Assembly: GCF_030269545.1 (NCBI RefSeq)
Contig: NZ_BSTN01000007.1
Coordinates: 1-64,000, forward strand
DNA length: 64,000 nucleotides
Direction: 5' to 3'
Source: Actinomadura sp. NBRC 104425
Lineage (GTDB): Bacteria > Actinomycetota > Actinomycetes > Streptosporangiales > Streptosporangiaceae
The translations under genes were made by a program, and so were the position numbers. This document shows, piece after piece, positions 9,518 through 18,717 of this stretch. Each line of letters starts with the position of its first letter. Positions within the stretch are counted from its first letter, which is position 1. Under the pieces are notes generated by a model. That model had not been told where the DNA came from. It did no database searches and saw nothing but the letters and a program-made list of their open reading frames with translations.

Positions 9518-10816
9518 GTGAGCGATCGATGGGGCCGGGAGCAGGTGCTCGCCCTCGCGCCCGACGCGGCGTCGGCCAAGGCCGCCGCCGGCGTCGCCAG
9601 GCCCGCCAAGTGGAGCGGGACGGGCGCCGACGGCGAGGCGGTCTGGGGCGAGTGCCAGGGCAGCGGCAGGAGCACCTACCGGGCGTGCGTCGATGTGACC
9701 GCCCCGGCGTTCCGGTGCACCTGCCCGAGCCGCAAGTTCCCCTGCAAGCACGGGCTGGCGCTGCTGCTGCTGTGGAGCGACGGCGCGGTCGGCGGCGGGG
9801 AGCGCCCGCAGTGGGCCGCCGAGTGGATCGAGGGGCGCCGCGCCCGGGCCGGCAAGGCGCGCGAACGCAGGGCCGCCGCCGCGCCCAGGACCAGGGACCC
9901 CAAGACCGCCGAGCGGCGCCGCCGGCGGGTCGAGGACGGGCTCGCCGAGCTCGACCGGTGGCTGTGCGACCAGGTCGCCCAGGGGCTCGCGCAGGCCGAG
10001 CACGCCCCCTACCGGATGTGGGACGACGTCGCCCGCCGCCTCGTCGACGCCCAGGCCGGCGCGCTGGCCGGGCAGATCAAGGCCCTGGCGGGGCTGCCGC
10101 GGCGGCCGGAGTGGCCCGACCGGCTGCTGGAGGAGTACGCGCTGCTGCGGCTGCTGGTGCGGGCCTACCGGCGCGGCGGGGAGCTTCCCGAGGGGCTGCG
10201 TGAGACGGTCCGCGCCCGGGTCGGTTTCACCCTGTCGCAGGACGAGGTCGCCGAACGCGGCGAGCGGGTCCGCGACCGGTGGTGCGTGACCGGCGCGCAC
10301 GACTCCGAGCAGGACCGGCTCACCACGCGGCGGGTGTGGCTGCGGGGCCGCCGCACGGGCCGCCCCGCGCTGGTGCTGTCGTTCGCAGCGCCCGGGCGCC
10401 CCCTGGACGCGTCCCTGGTGGTGGGCACGGAGTTCGACGCCGAGCTGGCGTTCTACCCGGGGGCGCAGCCGCTGCGGGCGCTGGTGGGCGAGCGGCACGG
10501 CCCGGCCGAGCCCGCGGTGCCGGGCGGCACGACGGTGCGGGGGTTCCTGGACGAGCACGCCGCCGCCCTGGCGCGCGACCCGTGGCTGGACCGCTGGCCG
10601 GTGACGCTGGCGGCGGTGCGGCCGGCCCGCTCCGCAGCCGGCGTCCTGCACGTCATCGACGAGGCCGGGGACGCGCTGGCGCTGCGGCCGACCGACCCGT
10701 GGCGGCTGCTGGCGGTGTCGGGCGGGCACCCGGTCGTCTTCTCCGGCGAGTGGACGCCGCGCGGGCTGCGCCCCCTGGCGGCCTGGCACGAGGACGAGGG
10801 GATGGTGGTGCTGTGA
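9518..10816 (+). CDS. SWIM zinc-finger protein (YehQ-like)
   Basis: A 432-aa protein with a SWIM zinc finger (CxCx5CxH: C68, C70, C76, H78). The finger is followed by a basic Arg/Ala-rich linker (~105-135) and a ~300-aa domain with no motif I recognise. SWIM fingers bind nucleic acid or proteins. It is the first gene of an operon whose next gene starts inside its stop (GTGA at 10813-10816). The order with MoxR ATPase, DUF5682 and VWA genes mirrors E. coli yehQ in the yehL-yehM-yehP-yehQ group. The GTG start is supported by the adjacent -10 box and by absence of an earlier family-like sequence. Confidence 0.8.
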   Translation: MSDRWGREQVLALAPDAASAKAAAGVARPAKWSGTGADGEAVWGECQGSGRSTYRACVDVTAPAFRCTCPSRKFPCKHGLALLLLWSDGAVGGGERPQWAAEWIEGRRARAGKARERRAAAAPRTRDPKTAERRRRRVEDGLAELDRWLCDQVAQGLAQAEHAPYRMWDDVARRLVDAQAGALAGQIKALAGLPRRPEWPDRLLEEYALLRLLVRAYRRGGELPEGLRETVRARVGFTLSQDEVAERGERVRDRWCVTGAHDSEQDRLTTRRVWLRGRRTGRPALVLSFAAPGRPLDASLVVGTEFDAELAFYPGAQPLRALVGERHGPAEPAVPGGTTVRGFLDEHAAALARDPWLDRWPVTLAAVRPARSAAGVLHVIDEAGDALALRPTDPWRLLAVSGGHPVVFSGEWTPRGLRPLAAWHEDEGMVVL

Positions 10817-12441
10817 GCACGGCGCCGGGCGGGGTGTGGAACGAGCACGTCACCGCCGCCCTGCTGGGGACGCGGCGCAGGTCCGCCCCGCCCCTGCCGC
10901 AGGCGCCCGCCGAGGCCGGCGACGCGGCGGAGCGGCTGCTCGACCAGGCGGCGCTGCTGACGGTGCGGCGGCGGGCGGGCCGGCGTGCGTCCGGGGGCGT
11001 GGAGCCGATCGCGCCGGCGCCGGTGGAGGACCTGCCGGTCGTGTCGCCCGCGGCGGCGCGGCGGCTGGAGCTGATCCTTGGCGGCACGCAGATCCGGGTG
11101 CTGCCCGAATGGCTGGAGGCGGCCGCGGCGCACGGTCGGCGCGTCCCCGCCCGGTTGCTGCCCGACCTGCTCGAACGCGGCCGCAGCGACCGGATGCTGC
11201 GGCCGTACATCGCGCGCGCGGCCGGCCGGCGGGGCGTGTGGCTGGCGCTGCAGAACACCGAGTGGGCGTACCTGGTGGGCGCCGGGGACGACCCGGGCGG
11301 CGGCCCCGAGGTGTGGCGGACCGGCACGCGCAACCAGCGCGTCGCCTACCTGACGGCGCTGCGCGGCACCGATCCGGCGGCGGCGCGCGAGGCGCTGCGC
11401 GAGACCTGGGGGCGCGAGCCCGCGCCCGACCGGGCGGCGTTCCTGGCGACGTTCGAGCACGGCCTGTCGGCCGACGACGAGCAGTTCCTGGAGTCGGCCC
11501 TGGAGGACCGCGGCAAGGACGTCCGGCAGACCGCCGCCGACCTGCTGGCCCGGCTGCCGGGTTCGGCGTACGCGGCGCGCATGGCGGCCCGGGCCCGCGC
11601 CTGCGTGCGCGCCGAGGAGCGCACGGTGCAGGGCCGCCGCCGCACCTGGGTGCTGGTGGAGCCGCCGCGCACGCACGACGAGGGCCTGGCCCGCGACGGC
11701 GTCCCGTTCCATCCCACCGGGTCGTTCGCGCCGGGCGGCCGGTCCGGCGGGCCGGTCGGCACGCGGTCGGCCTGGCTGCGGGAGATCCTGGCCCGCACGC
11801 CCCTGTCGGCGTGGACGGACCTGTTCGGCCTGCCGCCCGGGGAGATCGTCTGCCTGCCGGTGGCCGACGCCGCCGGGCGCGCAGACGCCCGCGCCGCCGA
11901 CGCCCGGGCCGCCCGCGACATGCACATCGGCTGGGCGCGGGCCGCCCTGCGGCAACGCGACGTCGCGTGGGCGCGCGCGCTGCTCAAGGGCGGCGTCATG
12001 GTGGACGAGCCCGAGGCGCTGGCCGACCTGCTGCAGGTGCTGCCCGGCGGCGAACGCGAGCAGGCCGCCGCCGACCTGATCCGCTGGGTGGACGGCGACC
12101 CCGACCTGCTGCGCGTCCTGGAGCGCATCCCCGGCCCGTGGACGGGCCGGCTCGCCGACGCCGTGGTGGCCGCGCTGGCGGCCGCCGCCGAACGGCGGGC
12201 GCGGTCCCACGAGCACACCCTGACCCAGCTGTGCCGCCTGGCCGACCAGCGCCTCGGCCCGGACGCCGCGCCCCGGCTGGAGGCCGTCGCGGCCCGCCTC
12301 GGCACCGCCGCCCCCGGCACCACTGCCCCCGGCACCGCCGCACCCGGCGTCCGCGCGTCGGGGGCGGCCGGTCACGCGCTCGCCGAGCTGATCGAGACCC
12401 TGCGTTTCCGCCACGACATGCTGAAGGAGCTGTCCCGTTGA
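10813..12441 (+). CDS. DUF5691-family protein
   Basis: A 542-aa, largely helical, Arg/Ala-rich protein of unknown function that I assign to DUF5691 from its N-terminus (WNEHVTAALLGTRR) and its setting. The GTG start overlaps the SWIM stop (GTGA) and its TGA overlaps the next start (TTGA), implying translational coupling. The C-terminus has a short Ala/Pro/Gly/Thr repeat (PGTTAPGTAAPG). Helical segments such as DVRQTAADLLARLPGSAYAA resemble HEAT-type scaffolds. Likely an adaptor in the MoxR/VWA system. Confidence 0.7.
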   Translation: MSTAPGGVWNEHVTAALLGTRRRSAPPLPQAPAEAGDAAERLLDQAALLTVRRRAGRRASGGVEPIAPAPVEDLPVVSPAAARRLELILGGTQIRVLPEWLEAAAAHGRRVPARLLPDLLERGRSDRMLRPYIARAAGRRGVWLALQNTEWAYLVGAGDDPGGGPEVWRTGTRNQRVAYLTALRGTDPAAAREALRETWGREPAPDRAAFLATFEHGLSADDEQFLESALEDRGKDVRQTAADLLARLPGSAYAARMAARARACVRAEERTVQGRRRTWVLVEPPRTHDEGLARDGVPFHPTGSFAPGGRSGGPVGTRSAWLREILARTPLSAWTDLFGLPPGEIVCLPVADAAGRADARAADARAARDMHIGWARAALRQRDVAWARALLKGGVMVDEPEALADLLQVLPGGEREQAAADLIRWVDGDPDLLRVLERIPGPWTGRLADAVVAALAAAAERRARSHEHTLTQLCRLADQRLGPDAAPRLEAVAARLGTAAPGTTAPGTAAPGVRASGAAGHALAELIETLRFRHDMLKELSR

Positions 12442-13544
12442 CCTCTCCCACCGACTCCACTCCCCCGGGCGGCGTGCTGCGGCCGCACGCCGAGCAGCAG
12501 TACGCCGACGAGCTGGCCGGGCTGGCCGAGCACGACGACCGGCCGCGCCCGCCCGGGTGGCGGCTGTCGCCGTGGGCGGTCACCACCTACCTGATGGGCG
12601 GCGAGCTGCCCGACGGCACGCGGATCACCCCCAAGTACATCGGGCCGCGGCGGCTGATGGAGGTCGCCGTGGCGACGCTGGCCACCGACCGCGCGCTGCT
12701 GCTGCTCGGCGTGCCCGGCACCGCCAAGACCTGGGTGTCGGAGCACCTGGCGGCGGCCGTCAGCGGCGACTCGACCCTGCTGGTGCAGGGGACGGCGGGC
12801 ACCTCGGAGGAGGCCGTGCGGTACGGGTGGAACTACGCCCGGCTGCTGGCCGAGGGCCCGTCGGAGCGGGCGCTGGTGGAGAGCCCGCTGATGCGGGCGA
12901 TGCGCACCGGCGCGGTCGCCCGCGTCGAGGAGCTGACCCGCATGCCCGGCGACGTGCAGGACACCCTCATCACGATCCTGTCGGAGAAGACGCTGCCCGT
13001 CCCCGAGCTGGGCACCGAGGTGCAGGCCCGCAAGGGCTTCACCGTGATCGCCACCGCCAACGACCGCGACCGCGGCGTCAACGAGCTGTCCAGCGCGCTG
13101 CGCCGCCGGTTCAACACGGTGGTGCTGCCGCTGCCCGCCACGGTGGAGGAGGAGGTGGAAATCGTCTCCCGCCGGGTCGCGCAGATCGGCAGGGCGCTGG
13201 AGCTGCCGGAGACGCCCGCGGGACTGGAGGAGATCCGCCGGGTGGTGACGGTGTTCCGGGAGCTGCGCGGCGGCCTCACCGACGACGGCCGCACCCGGCT
13301 CAAGTCGCCCAGCGGCACGCTGAGCACCGCCGAGGCCATCTCGGTGGTCACCAACGGGCTGGCGTTGGCCGCGCACTTCGGCGACGGCGTGCTGCGCGCC
13401 GCGGACGTGGCGGGCGGCATCGTCGGCGCCGTCGTCCAGGACCCGGTGTCCGACCGGGTGGTGTGGCAGGAGTACCTGGAGACGGTCGTCCGCGAACGCC
13501 CCGGCTGGCAGGACTTCTACCGCGCCTGCCGGGAGGTGTCTTGA
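12438..13544 (+). CDS. MoxR-family AAA+ ATPase, YehL-like
   Basis: A 368-aa AAA+ protein. Walker A is GVPGTAKTW (91-99, K97). The Walker B position reads VARVEEL (E164, E165), so the usual DE pair is EE. A sensor-1-like IATANDRDRG and RRRFNTVV follow. MoxR ATPases pair with VWA proteins and act as chaperone-like remodelers or cofactor-insertion machines; YehL is a recognised MoxR subfamily. The start is TTG at 12438 inside the previous stop (TTGA), forced by the overlap and the absence of a nearby ATG or GTG. DUF5682 and VWA genes follow directly. Confidence 0.85.
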   Translation: MTSPTDSTPPGGVLRPHAEQQYADELAGLAEHDDRPRPPGWRLSPWAVTTYLMGGELPDGTRITPKYIGPRRLMEVAVATLATDRALLLLGVPGTAKTWVSEHLAAAVSGDSTLLVQGTAGTSEEAVRYGWNYARLLAEGPSERALVESPLMRAMRTGAVARVEELTRMPGDVQDTLITILSEKTLPVPELGTEVQARKGFTVIATANDRDRGVNELSSALRRRFNTVVLPLPATVEEEVEIVSRRVAQIGRALELPETPAGLEEIRRVVTVFRELRGGLTDDGRTRLKSPSGTLSTAEAISVVTNGLALAAHFGDGVLRAADVAGGIVGAVVQDPVSDRVVWQEYLETVVRERPGWQDFYRACREVS

Positions 13545-15952
13545 CCCCGGCCCCGCCCCGTCCCGCCGCCTCCGCGCCGGCGGCCCCGGGCCCGTCCGCG
13601 GCGGGGCGGGCGCGGGTCGAGGTGTTCGGGATCCGGCACCACGGCCCCGGGTCGGCGCGGGCGCTGCGGCGGGCGCTGGAGGAGTACAAACCCGACGCGG
13701 TGCTGATCGAAGGGCCCCCGGAGGCCGACGACCTGGTCTCCCTGGCCGCCGACCCGGGCATGGTCCCGCCGGTGGCGCTGCTGGCCTACTCCCCCGGCCG
13801 CACCCCGTCCCCCGACGGCGGCGAGGGCGCCGGGCGGCAGGCGGCGTTCTGGCCGTTCGCCGAGTTCAGCCCGGAGTGGCAGGCGCTGCGCCACGCGCTG
13901 GACGCGGGCGTCCCCGTCCGGTTCTGCGACCTGCCCGCCGCGCACCAGCTCGTCCGGCAGCACGACCCCGGCGCGCCTCCCGAGGGCGACGGCCCGCAGC
14001 CGCCCGCCGGACGGCCCCCGGAGCAGGGCGAGGCGCACGGCATCCGGATGGACCCGCTGGGCTGGCTGGCCAAGACCGCCGGATACGACGACGCCGAACG
14101 CTGGTGGGACGACGTGGTGGAGCACCGCCGCGACGGCCCCTCGCCGTTCCCCGCGATCGCCGAGGCCATGACCGAGCTGCGCGCGCGGCTGGCCGAGCTG
14201 CCCGAGCCGGAGCGCGGCCCGGACCTGCTGCCGCCCGGCTACCTGCGGCGTGAGGAGCAGCGCGAGGCGTACATGCGCCGCACGCTGCGCCGCGCCCTGA
14301 AGGAGGGGTACGAGCGCGTCGCCGTCGTGTGCGGCGCCTGGCACGTGCCGGCGCTGCTGGAGCAGGTCCCGGCGGCGCGCGACGAGCGGACGCTGCGCGG
14401 CCTGCCCAAGACCAAGGTCGCGATGACCTGGGTGCCGTGGACGCACGGCAGGCTGGCGGGCGCCTCCGGGTACGGCGCGGGCGTGCGGTCCCCCGGCTGG
14501 TACCACCACCTGTTCACGTCCGGCGACCGGCCGGTCGAGCGGTGGCTGACCGAGGCCGCGCGGATGCTGCGCGAGGAGGACCTGCACGTCTCGTCGGCGC
14601 ACGTCATCGAGGCGGTGCGGCTCGCCGAGGCGCTGGCCGCGCTGCGCGGCCGTCCGCTGGCCGGGCTGGACGAGGTCACCGAGGCGGTCCGGGCCGTCTT
14701 GTGCGAGGGCAACGACCTGCCGGTGGAGCTGATCCGGCGCCGGATGACGGTGGGCGAGCGGCTCGGGTCGGTGCCCGAGCGGACGCCGATGGTGCCGCTG
14801 CAGCGCGACCTGCAGGCCGAGCAGCGGCGGCTGCGCCTCAAGCCGTCCGCGATCGACCGGGAGTACGACTTCGACCTGCGCAAACCGCTCGACCTGGACC
14901 GCAGCCGGCTGCTGCACCGGCTGCGCCTGCTGGACGTCGAGTGGGGCGTGCCGCAGGAGGCGCAGGGCCGGTCCAAGGGGACGTTCCGCGAGAGCTGGAC
15001 GCTGCTGTGGCGGCCGGAGTTCGACGTGGCGCTGATCGAGGCCAGTGCCTGGGGCACCACCGTGCTGGAGGCGGCGGCCGCGCGGGCGGAGGCGGCGGCC
15101 GCCCGGGCCGCGTCGCTGTCGGAGCTGACGTCGCTGGCCGAGCGGTGCCTGCTGGCCGACCTGGGCGACGCGCTGCCGGCCGTCATGCGCGCCCTGGCCG
15201 ACCGCGCCGCCGTCGACTCCGACGTGGCGCACCTGATGGCGGCGCTGCCCGCCCTGGTGCGCGCGCTGCGGTACGGGGACGTGCGCGGCACCCCCACCGG
15301 CCCGCTGCGCACCGTCGTCGACGGCCTGGTGGTGCGCGTCTGCGTGAACCTGCCCCCGGCCGTCACCGGGTTGGACGACGACGCGTCCCGGGAGATGCTC
15401 GGGCGCATCGACGCCGTGCACGGGGCGCTGTCCCTCCTCGGCGACGACGGCCACACCGACCGCTGGCTGCGCACCCTGCGCGGCCTGGCCGACCGGGACG
15501 GCGACCGCGCGGTGCACGGCCTGCTGGAGGGGCGCCTGGTCCGGCTGCTGCTGGACGCCGGGCGGCTCGACGACGCGCCGGTCCGCATGGCCCGCGCCGT
15601 GTCGGCCGGCACCGCGCCCGACCGCGCCGCCGCCTGGGTGGAGGGGTTCCTGGCGGGCGGCGGGCTGCTGCTGGTGCACGACGACGACCTGCTGCGTCTG
15701 CTGGACGGCTGGATCGCCGGGCTGCCGGGTGAGGCGTTCACCGCCGTGCTGCCGCTGCTGCGCCGCACGTTCGGCGGGTACGCGGCGGCCGAGCGGCGCG
15801 CCATCGGCGAGCGGGTGCGGCGGCTGGGCGGCGCCGCGACCGCCGCGCCGCGCGGCGACCGCGACAGCGAAAACGACGGCGTCGACGCCGGCCGCGCGGC
15901 CGCCGCCGCCGCGACGGTCCTGCGCATCCTCGGCTGGGAGGCCCCCGCGTGA
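13541..15952 (+). CDS. DUF5682-family protein (YehM-like), possible TraB/ChaN-type fold
   Basis: An 803-aa protein. The N-terminal third has VEVFGIRHHGPGS (H33, H34), then YKPDAVLIEGPPEADD (D52, E57), and near 260-270 VAVVCGAWHVPAL (H268). A His motif, a strand with PD-x-V-L-I-E, and a distant small-rich strand ending in a His resemble the EreA/ChaN/TraB/Tiki superfamily of possible metal-dependent enzymes; this is my inference. The C-terminal ~400 residues are helical. The start is TTG in a TTGA overlap with the MoxR gene; its stop overlaps the VWA start (GTGA). Probably an effector or enzyme under MoxR-VWA control. Confidence 0.75.
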   Translation: MTPAPPRPAASAPAAPGPSAAGRARVEVFGIRHHGPGSARALRRALEEYKPDAVLIEGPPEADDLVSLAADPGMVPPVALLAYSPGRTPSPDGGEGAGRQAAFWPFAEFSPEWQALRHALDAGVPVRFCDLPAAHQLVRQHDPGAPPEGDGPQPPAGRPPEQGEAHGIRMDPLGWLAKTAGYDDAERWWDDVVEHRRDGPSPFPAIAEAMTELRARLAELPEPERGPDLLPPGYLRREEQREAYMRRTLRRALKEGYERVAVVCGAWHVPALLEQVPAARDERTLRGLPKTKVAMTWVPWTHGRLAGASGYGAGVRSPGWYHHLFTSGDRPVERWLTEAARMLREEDLHVSSAHVIEAVRLAEALAALRGRPLAGLDEVTEAVRAVLCEGNDLPVELIRRRMTVGERLGSVPERTPMVPLQRDLQAEQRRLRLKPSAIDREYDFDLRKPLDLDRSRLLHRLRLLDVEWGVPQEAQGRSKGTFRESWTLLWRPEFDVALIEASAWGTTVLEAAAARAEAAAARAASLSELTSLAERCLLADLGDALPAVMRALADRAAVDSDVAHLMAALPALVRALRYGDVRGTPTGPLRTVVDGLVVRVCVNLPPAVTGLDDDASREMLGRIDAVHGALSLLGDDGHTDRWLRTLRGLADRDGDRAVHGLLEGRLVRLLLDAGRLDDAPVRMARAVSAGTAPDRAAAWVEGFLAGGGLLLVHDDDLLRLLDGWIAGLPGEAFTAVLPLLRRTFGGYAAAERRAIGERVRRLGGAATAAPRGDRDSENDGVDAGRAAAAAATVLRILGWEAPA

Positions 15953-17124
15953 ACGACGTGACCATTCCCGACGACGAGCGGCTCAGGCGGTGGCGGATGG
16001 TGCTGGGCGGCGAGTCCGCCGACGGCACCGGCGTCGCGCTCGAGGGCGCCGACGCGCGCATGGACGCGGCGCTGGAGAAGCTGTACGGCGGCGGGCAGGG
16101 CGGCGGGTCCCGGTCGGGCCGCCGCAGCGCCGGCCTGGGCGACTCGGCGCCGACCGTGGCGCGCTGGCTGGGCGACATCCGCGCCTACTTCCCGTCCAGC
16201 GTGGTGCAGGTGATGCAGAAGGACGCCATCGAGCGCCTCAACCTGACCCGGCTGCTGCTCGAACCGGAGATGCTGGAGGCCGTCGAGCCCGACGTGCACC
16301 TGGTGGGCACGCTGCTGTCGCTCAACAAGGTCATGCCGGACCGGGCCCGCGAGTCGGCCCGCGCCGTGGTCCGCGCGGTCGTGGCGGAGCTGGAGCGGCG
16401 GCTGGCCCAGCGCACCCGCTCGGCGGTGTCCGGCGCGCTGGACCGGGCGTCCCGGACGCTGCGGCCGCGCCGTGCGGCCGACATCGACTGGCACCGCACC
16501 ATCCGCGCCAACCTGCGCAACTACCTGCCCGAGCACGGCACGGTGGTGCCCGAGCGGCTGATCGGCCACGGGCGCCGCGACCAGGCGGTCGAACGGGACG
16601 TGGTGCTGTGCGTCGACCAGAGCGGCTCGATGGCGGCGTCGGTGGTGTACGCGGGGGTGTTCGGCGCTGTGCTGGCGTCGATGCGCTCGCTGCGCACCTC
16701 GCTGGTGGTGTTCGACACCGCCGTGGTGGACCTGACCGCGCAGCTGCACAACCCGGTGGAGCTGCTGTTCGGCACCCAGCTCGGCGGCGGCACCGACATC
16801 AACCGCGCGCTGGCGTACTGCCAGGGCCTGGTCACCCGGCCCCGCGACACGATCCTGGTGCTGATCAGCGACCTGTACGAGGGCGGGGTGCGCGCCGAGA
16901 TGCTGCAGCGGGCCGCCGCGCTGACCGGGGCGGGCGTCCAGGTGATCGCGCTGCTGGCGCTGTCGGACGAGGGCGCCCCGGCCTACGACCGGGAGAACGC
17001 CGCCGCCCTGGCCGCGCTGGGCGTCCCGGCGTTCGCCTGCACGCCCGACCTGTTCCCCGACCTGATGGCCGCCGCCATCCAGCGCCGCGACCTGAAGGAG
17101 TGGTCCGAACGCAACCTGGGCTGA
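15949..17124 (+). CDS. VWA-domain protein (YehP-like), MoxR partner
   Basis: A 391-aa protein with a C-terminal von Willebrand A domain. The MIDAS residues are visible: DQSGS (D223, S225, S227), GGGTDIN (Thr) and LISDLYEGG (Asp). The N-terminal ~200 residues are helical. VWA proteins encoded beside MoxR ATPases act as substrate adaptors. It is the last gene of the five-gene operon; GTG at 15949 overlaps the previous stop. Only 43 bp separate it from the arsR-type gene, which has its own promoter and operator. Confidence 0.85.
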   Translation: MNDVTIPDDERLRRWRMVLGGESADGTGVALEGADARMDAALEKLYGGGQGGGSRSGRRSAGLGDSAPTVARWLGDIRAYFPSSVVQVMQKDAIERLNLTRLLLEPEMLEAVEPDVHLVGTLLSLNKVMPDRARESARAVVRAVVAELERRLAQRTRSAVSGALDRASRTLRPRRAADIDWHRTIRANLRNYLPEHGTVVPERLIGHGRRDQAVERDVVLCVDQSGSMAASVVYAGVFGAVLASMRSLRTSLVVFDTAVVDLTAQLHNPVELLFGTQLGGGTDINRALAYCQGLVTRPRDTILVLISDLYEGGVRAEMLQRAAALTGAGVQVIALLALSDEGAPAYDRENAAALAALGVPAFACTPDLFPDLMAAAIQRRDLKEWSERNLG

Positions 17125-17154
17125 CCCCGCCCCGGCGGGCGCCGGACCGTAAGT

Positions 17155-17174
17155 TATATTTGCTCATATGAGCA
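17155..17174 (+). promoter_or_regulatory. Leaderless promoter and ArsR-type operator over the start codon
   Basis: A TATATT -10 box (17155-17160) sits 7 nt from the ATG at 17168. The perfect palindrome TGCTCATATGAGCA (17161-17174) spans the start codon. A repressor bound here would block the initiation site, which suits autoregulation by the ArsR protein encoded at once. Confidence 0.65.
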
Positions 17175-17557
17175 GCGCTTCAGATGTCCGGGTCGCCGAC
17201 GTGTGCGCGGTGCGGGTGGTGGACCGGGAGAAGGTCGCCGTGGTCACCGCGGCCCTGCCCGCCGACGACAAGATCACCGAACTGGCGCAGGTGTTCGGGC
17301 TGCTGGCGGATCCGGGCCGGCTGCGGATCATCACGGCGCTGCTGGAAGGCGGCGAGATGTGCGTGTGCGACATCGCGGCCGCGTGCGGGCACTCGGAGTC
17401 GGCGGTCTCGCACGCGCTGCGGCTGCTGCGCGCCAGCGGGGTGGTGCGGGCCCGCCGGTCCGGGCGCATGGCCTACTACCGGCTGGCCGACTCGCACGTC
17501 CGGATGCTGCTCGACCTCGCCCTGGCGCACGTCGGCCACCAGGAGGGCGAGGCATGA
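17168..17557 (+). CDS. ArsR/SmtB-family metal-sensing repressor
   Basis: A 129-aa winged-helix repressor with the recognition region MCVCDIAAACGHSESAVSHALRLL. The C-terminal helix carries DSH...HVGH, which fits the D-x-H-x10-H-x2-H alpha-5 site of zinc or cobalt/nickel sensors such as CzrA. The MCVCD motif could add or replace an alpha-3 site. It is leaderless, with a palindromic operator over its own start. It overlaps the CDF exporter gene by ATGA, so it very likely represses its own operon until metal rises. Confidence 0.9.
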   Translation: MSSASDVRVADVCAVRVVDREKVAVVTAALPADDKITELAQVFGLLADPGRLRIITALLEGGEMCVCDIAAACGHSESAVSHALRLLRASGVVRARRSGRMAYYRLADSHVRMLLDLALAHVGHQEGEA

Positions 17558-18612
17558 GCGCGGAGCGGCAGGAGGCCGCGGGGAAGCGGCGCGCGCGCCG
17601 GCGGTTCTTCCTGCCCGGACGCGGGAAGGCCGCCGAGCACGGGCACGGGCACGGCCATGGGCATGGGCACGCGGTGTCGGCGAACGCCGACCGGCGCCAC
17701 CTGTCGGCGGCGCTGGCCCTGCTGCTGGCGTTCATGGCGGGCGAGGTGGTCGTCGGGCTCGCCGCCCGGTCGCTGGCGCTGATCACCGACGCCGCGCACA
17801 TGCTGACCGACGCGTTCGCCGTCGCGCTGGCGCTGGTCGCCATGCGGATCGCGGCGCGTCCCCCCAAGGGCGGCTACACCTACGGGCTGCGCCGGGCGGA
17901 GATCCTGTCGGCGCAGCTGAACGGGCTGACGCTGATCCTGCTGGCGGCCTTCTTCGTCTACGAGGGGGTCCGCCGGCTGGTGGCGCCGCCCGAGGTGGAC
18001 GGGAGCCTGGTGCTCTGGACGTCGCTGGCCGGCATCGCGGTGAACCTGGCCGCGACGTGGCTGATCAGCCGGGCCGACCGGCGCAGCCTCAACGTCGAGG
18101 GCGCGTTCCAGCACATCCTGAACGACCTGTTCGCGTTCGTGGCCACGGCGGTCGCCGGGCTGGCGGTGTGGGCGGCGGGGTTCACCCGGGCCGACGCGAT
18201 CGCCTCGCTGGTGGTGGCCGCGCTGATGCTGAAGGCCGGGTACGGGCTGCTGCGCGACGCCGGGCGGGTGCTCATGGAGGCGGCCCCGGCGGGCGTGGAC
18301 CCCGGCGAGATCGGCACCCGGCTGGCGGGCCGCCCCTGCGTGGAGGAGGTGCACGACCTGCACGTGTGGGAGGTCAGCTCGGGCTACCCGGCGCTGTCGG
18401 CGCACGTGCTGGTGGAGCCGCGGGGCGACTGCCACGCGGTGCGCCGCGACCTGCAGGACGTGCTGCGCTCCGCCTACGGCATCACCCACACGACGCTGGA
18501 GGTCGATCACGTCACCGACGACTTCCACTGCGAGGATCCGCACGGGCCCCGGCACGTCAACGGCTCGGGCGAACGGCACGACCATCTCGCCGACCCCCGC
18601 TGCGGCCACTGA
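17554..18612 (+). CDS. CDF-family cation efflux protein (ZitB/CzcD-like)
   Basis: A 352-aa cation diffusion facilitator that exports Zn2+ or similar ions by proton antiport. It has a His-rich N-terminus (five HG repeats near 28-38), six membrane helices, and the paired HxxxD metal sites: DAAHMLTD in helix 2 and HILND in helix 5, the pattern of zinc/cadmium exporters. The C-terminal cytoplasmic domain is followed by a His-rich tail (DHLADPRCGH). It is translated with arsR through an ATGA overlap. Confidence 0.92.
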   Translation: MSAERQEAAGKRRARRRFFLPGRGKAAEHGHGHGHGHGHAVSANADRRHLSAALALLLAFMAGEVVVGLAARSLALITDAAHMLTDAFAVALALVAMRIAARPPKGGYTYGLRRAEILSAQLNGLTLILLAAFFVYEGVRRLVAPPEVDGSLVLWTSLAGIAVNLAATWLISRADRRSLNVEGAFQHILNDLFAFVATAVAGLAVWAAGFTRADAIASLVVAALMLKAGYGLLRDAGRVLMEAAPAGVDPGEIGTRLAGRPCVEEVHDLHVWEVSSGYPALSAHVLVEPRGDCHAVRRDLQDVLRSAYGITHTTLEVDHVTDDFHCEDPHGPRHVNGSGERHDHLADPRCGH

Positions 18613-18633
18613 CCCGGCGGTGGAATGGCAGTC

Positions 18634-18666
18634 GCCCCACCGTCGTTCAACGGAACGTAATGGGGC
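18634..18666 (+). terminator. Possible hairpin after the CDF gene
   Basis: GCCCCA (18634-18639) can pair with TGGGGC (18661-18666), with CCGT/ACGG pairing inside. It lies 22 bp after the CDF stop and before the next promoter. There is no U-tract. Confidence 0.35.
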
Positions 18667-18704
18667 ACTCAAGTACGCGCGACGGCCGGGCGGGGGACGA
18701 CGGG

Positions 18705-18717
18705 TAGGGTGATCGGG
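18705..18717 (+). promoter_or_regulatory. Leaderless-type -10 box of the lipid kinase gene
   Basis: TAGGGT (18705-18710) is 7 nt before ATG 18718. This favours that ATG over the upstream in-frame GTG at 18709. Confidence 0.5.
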
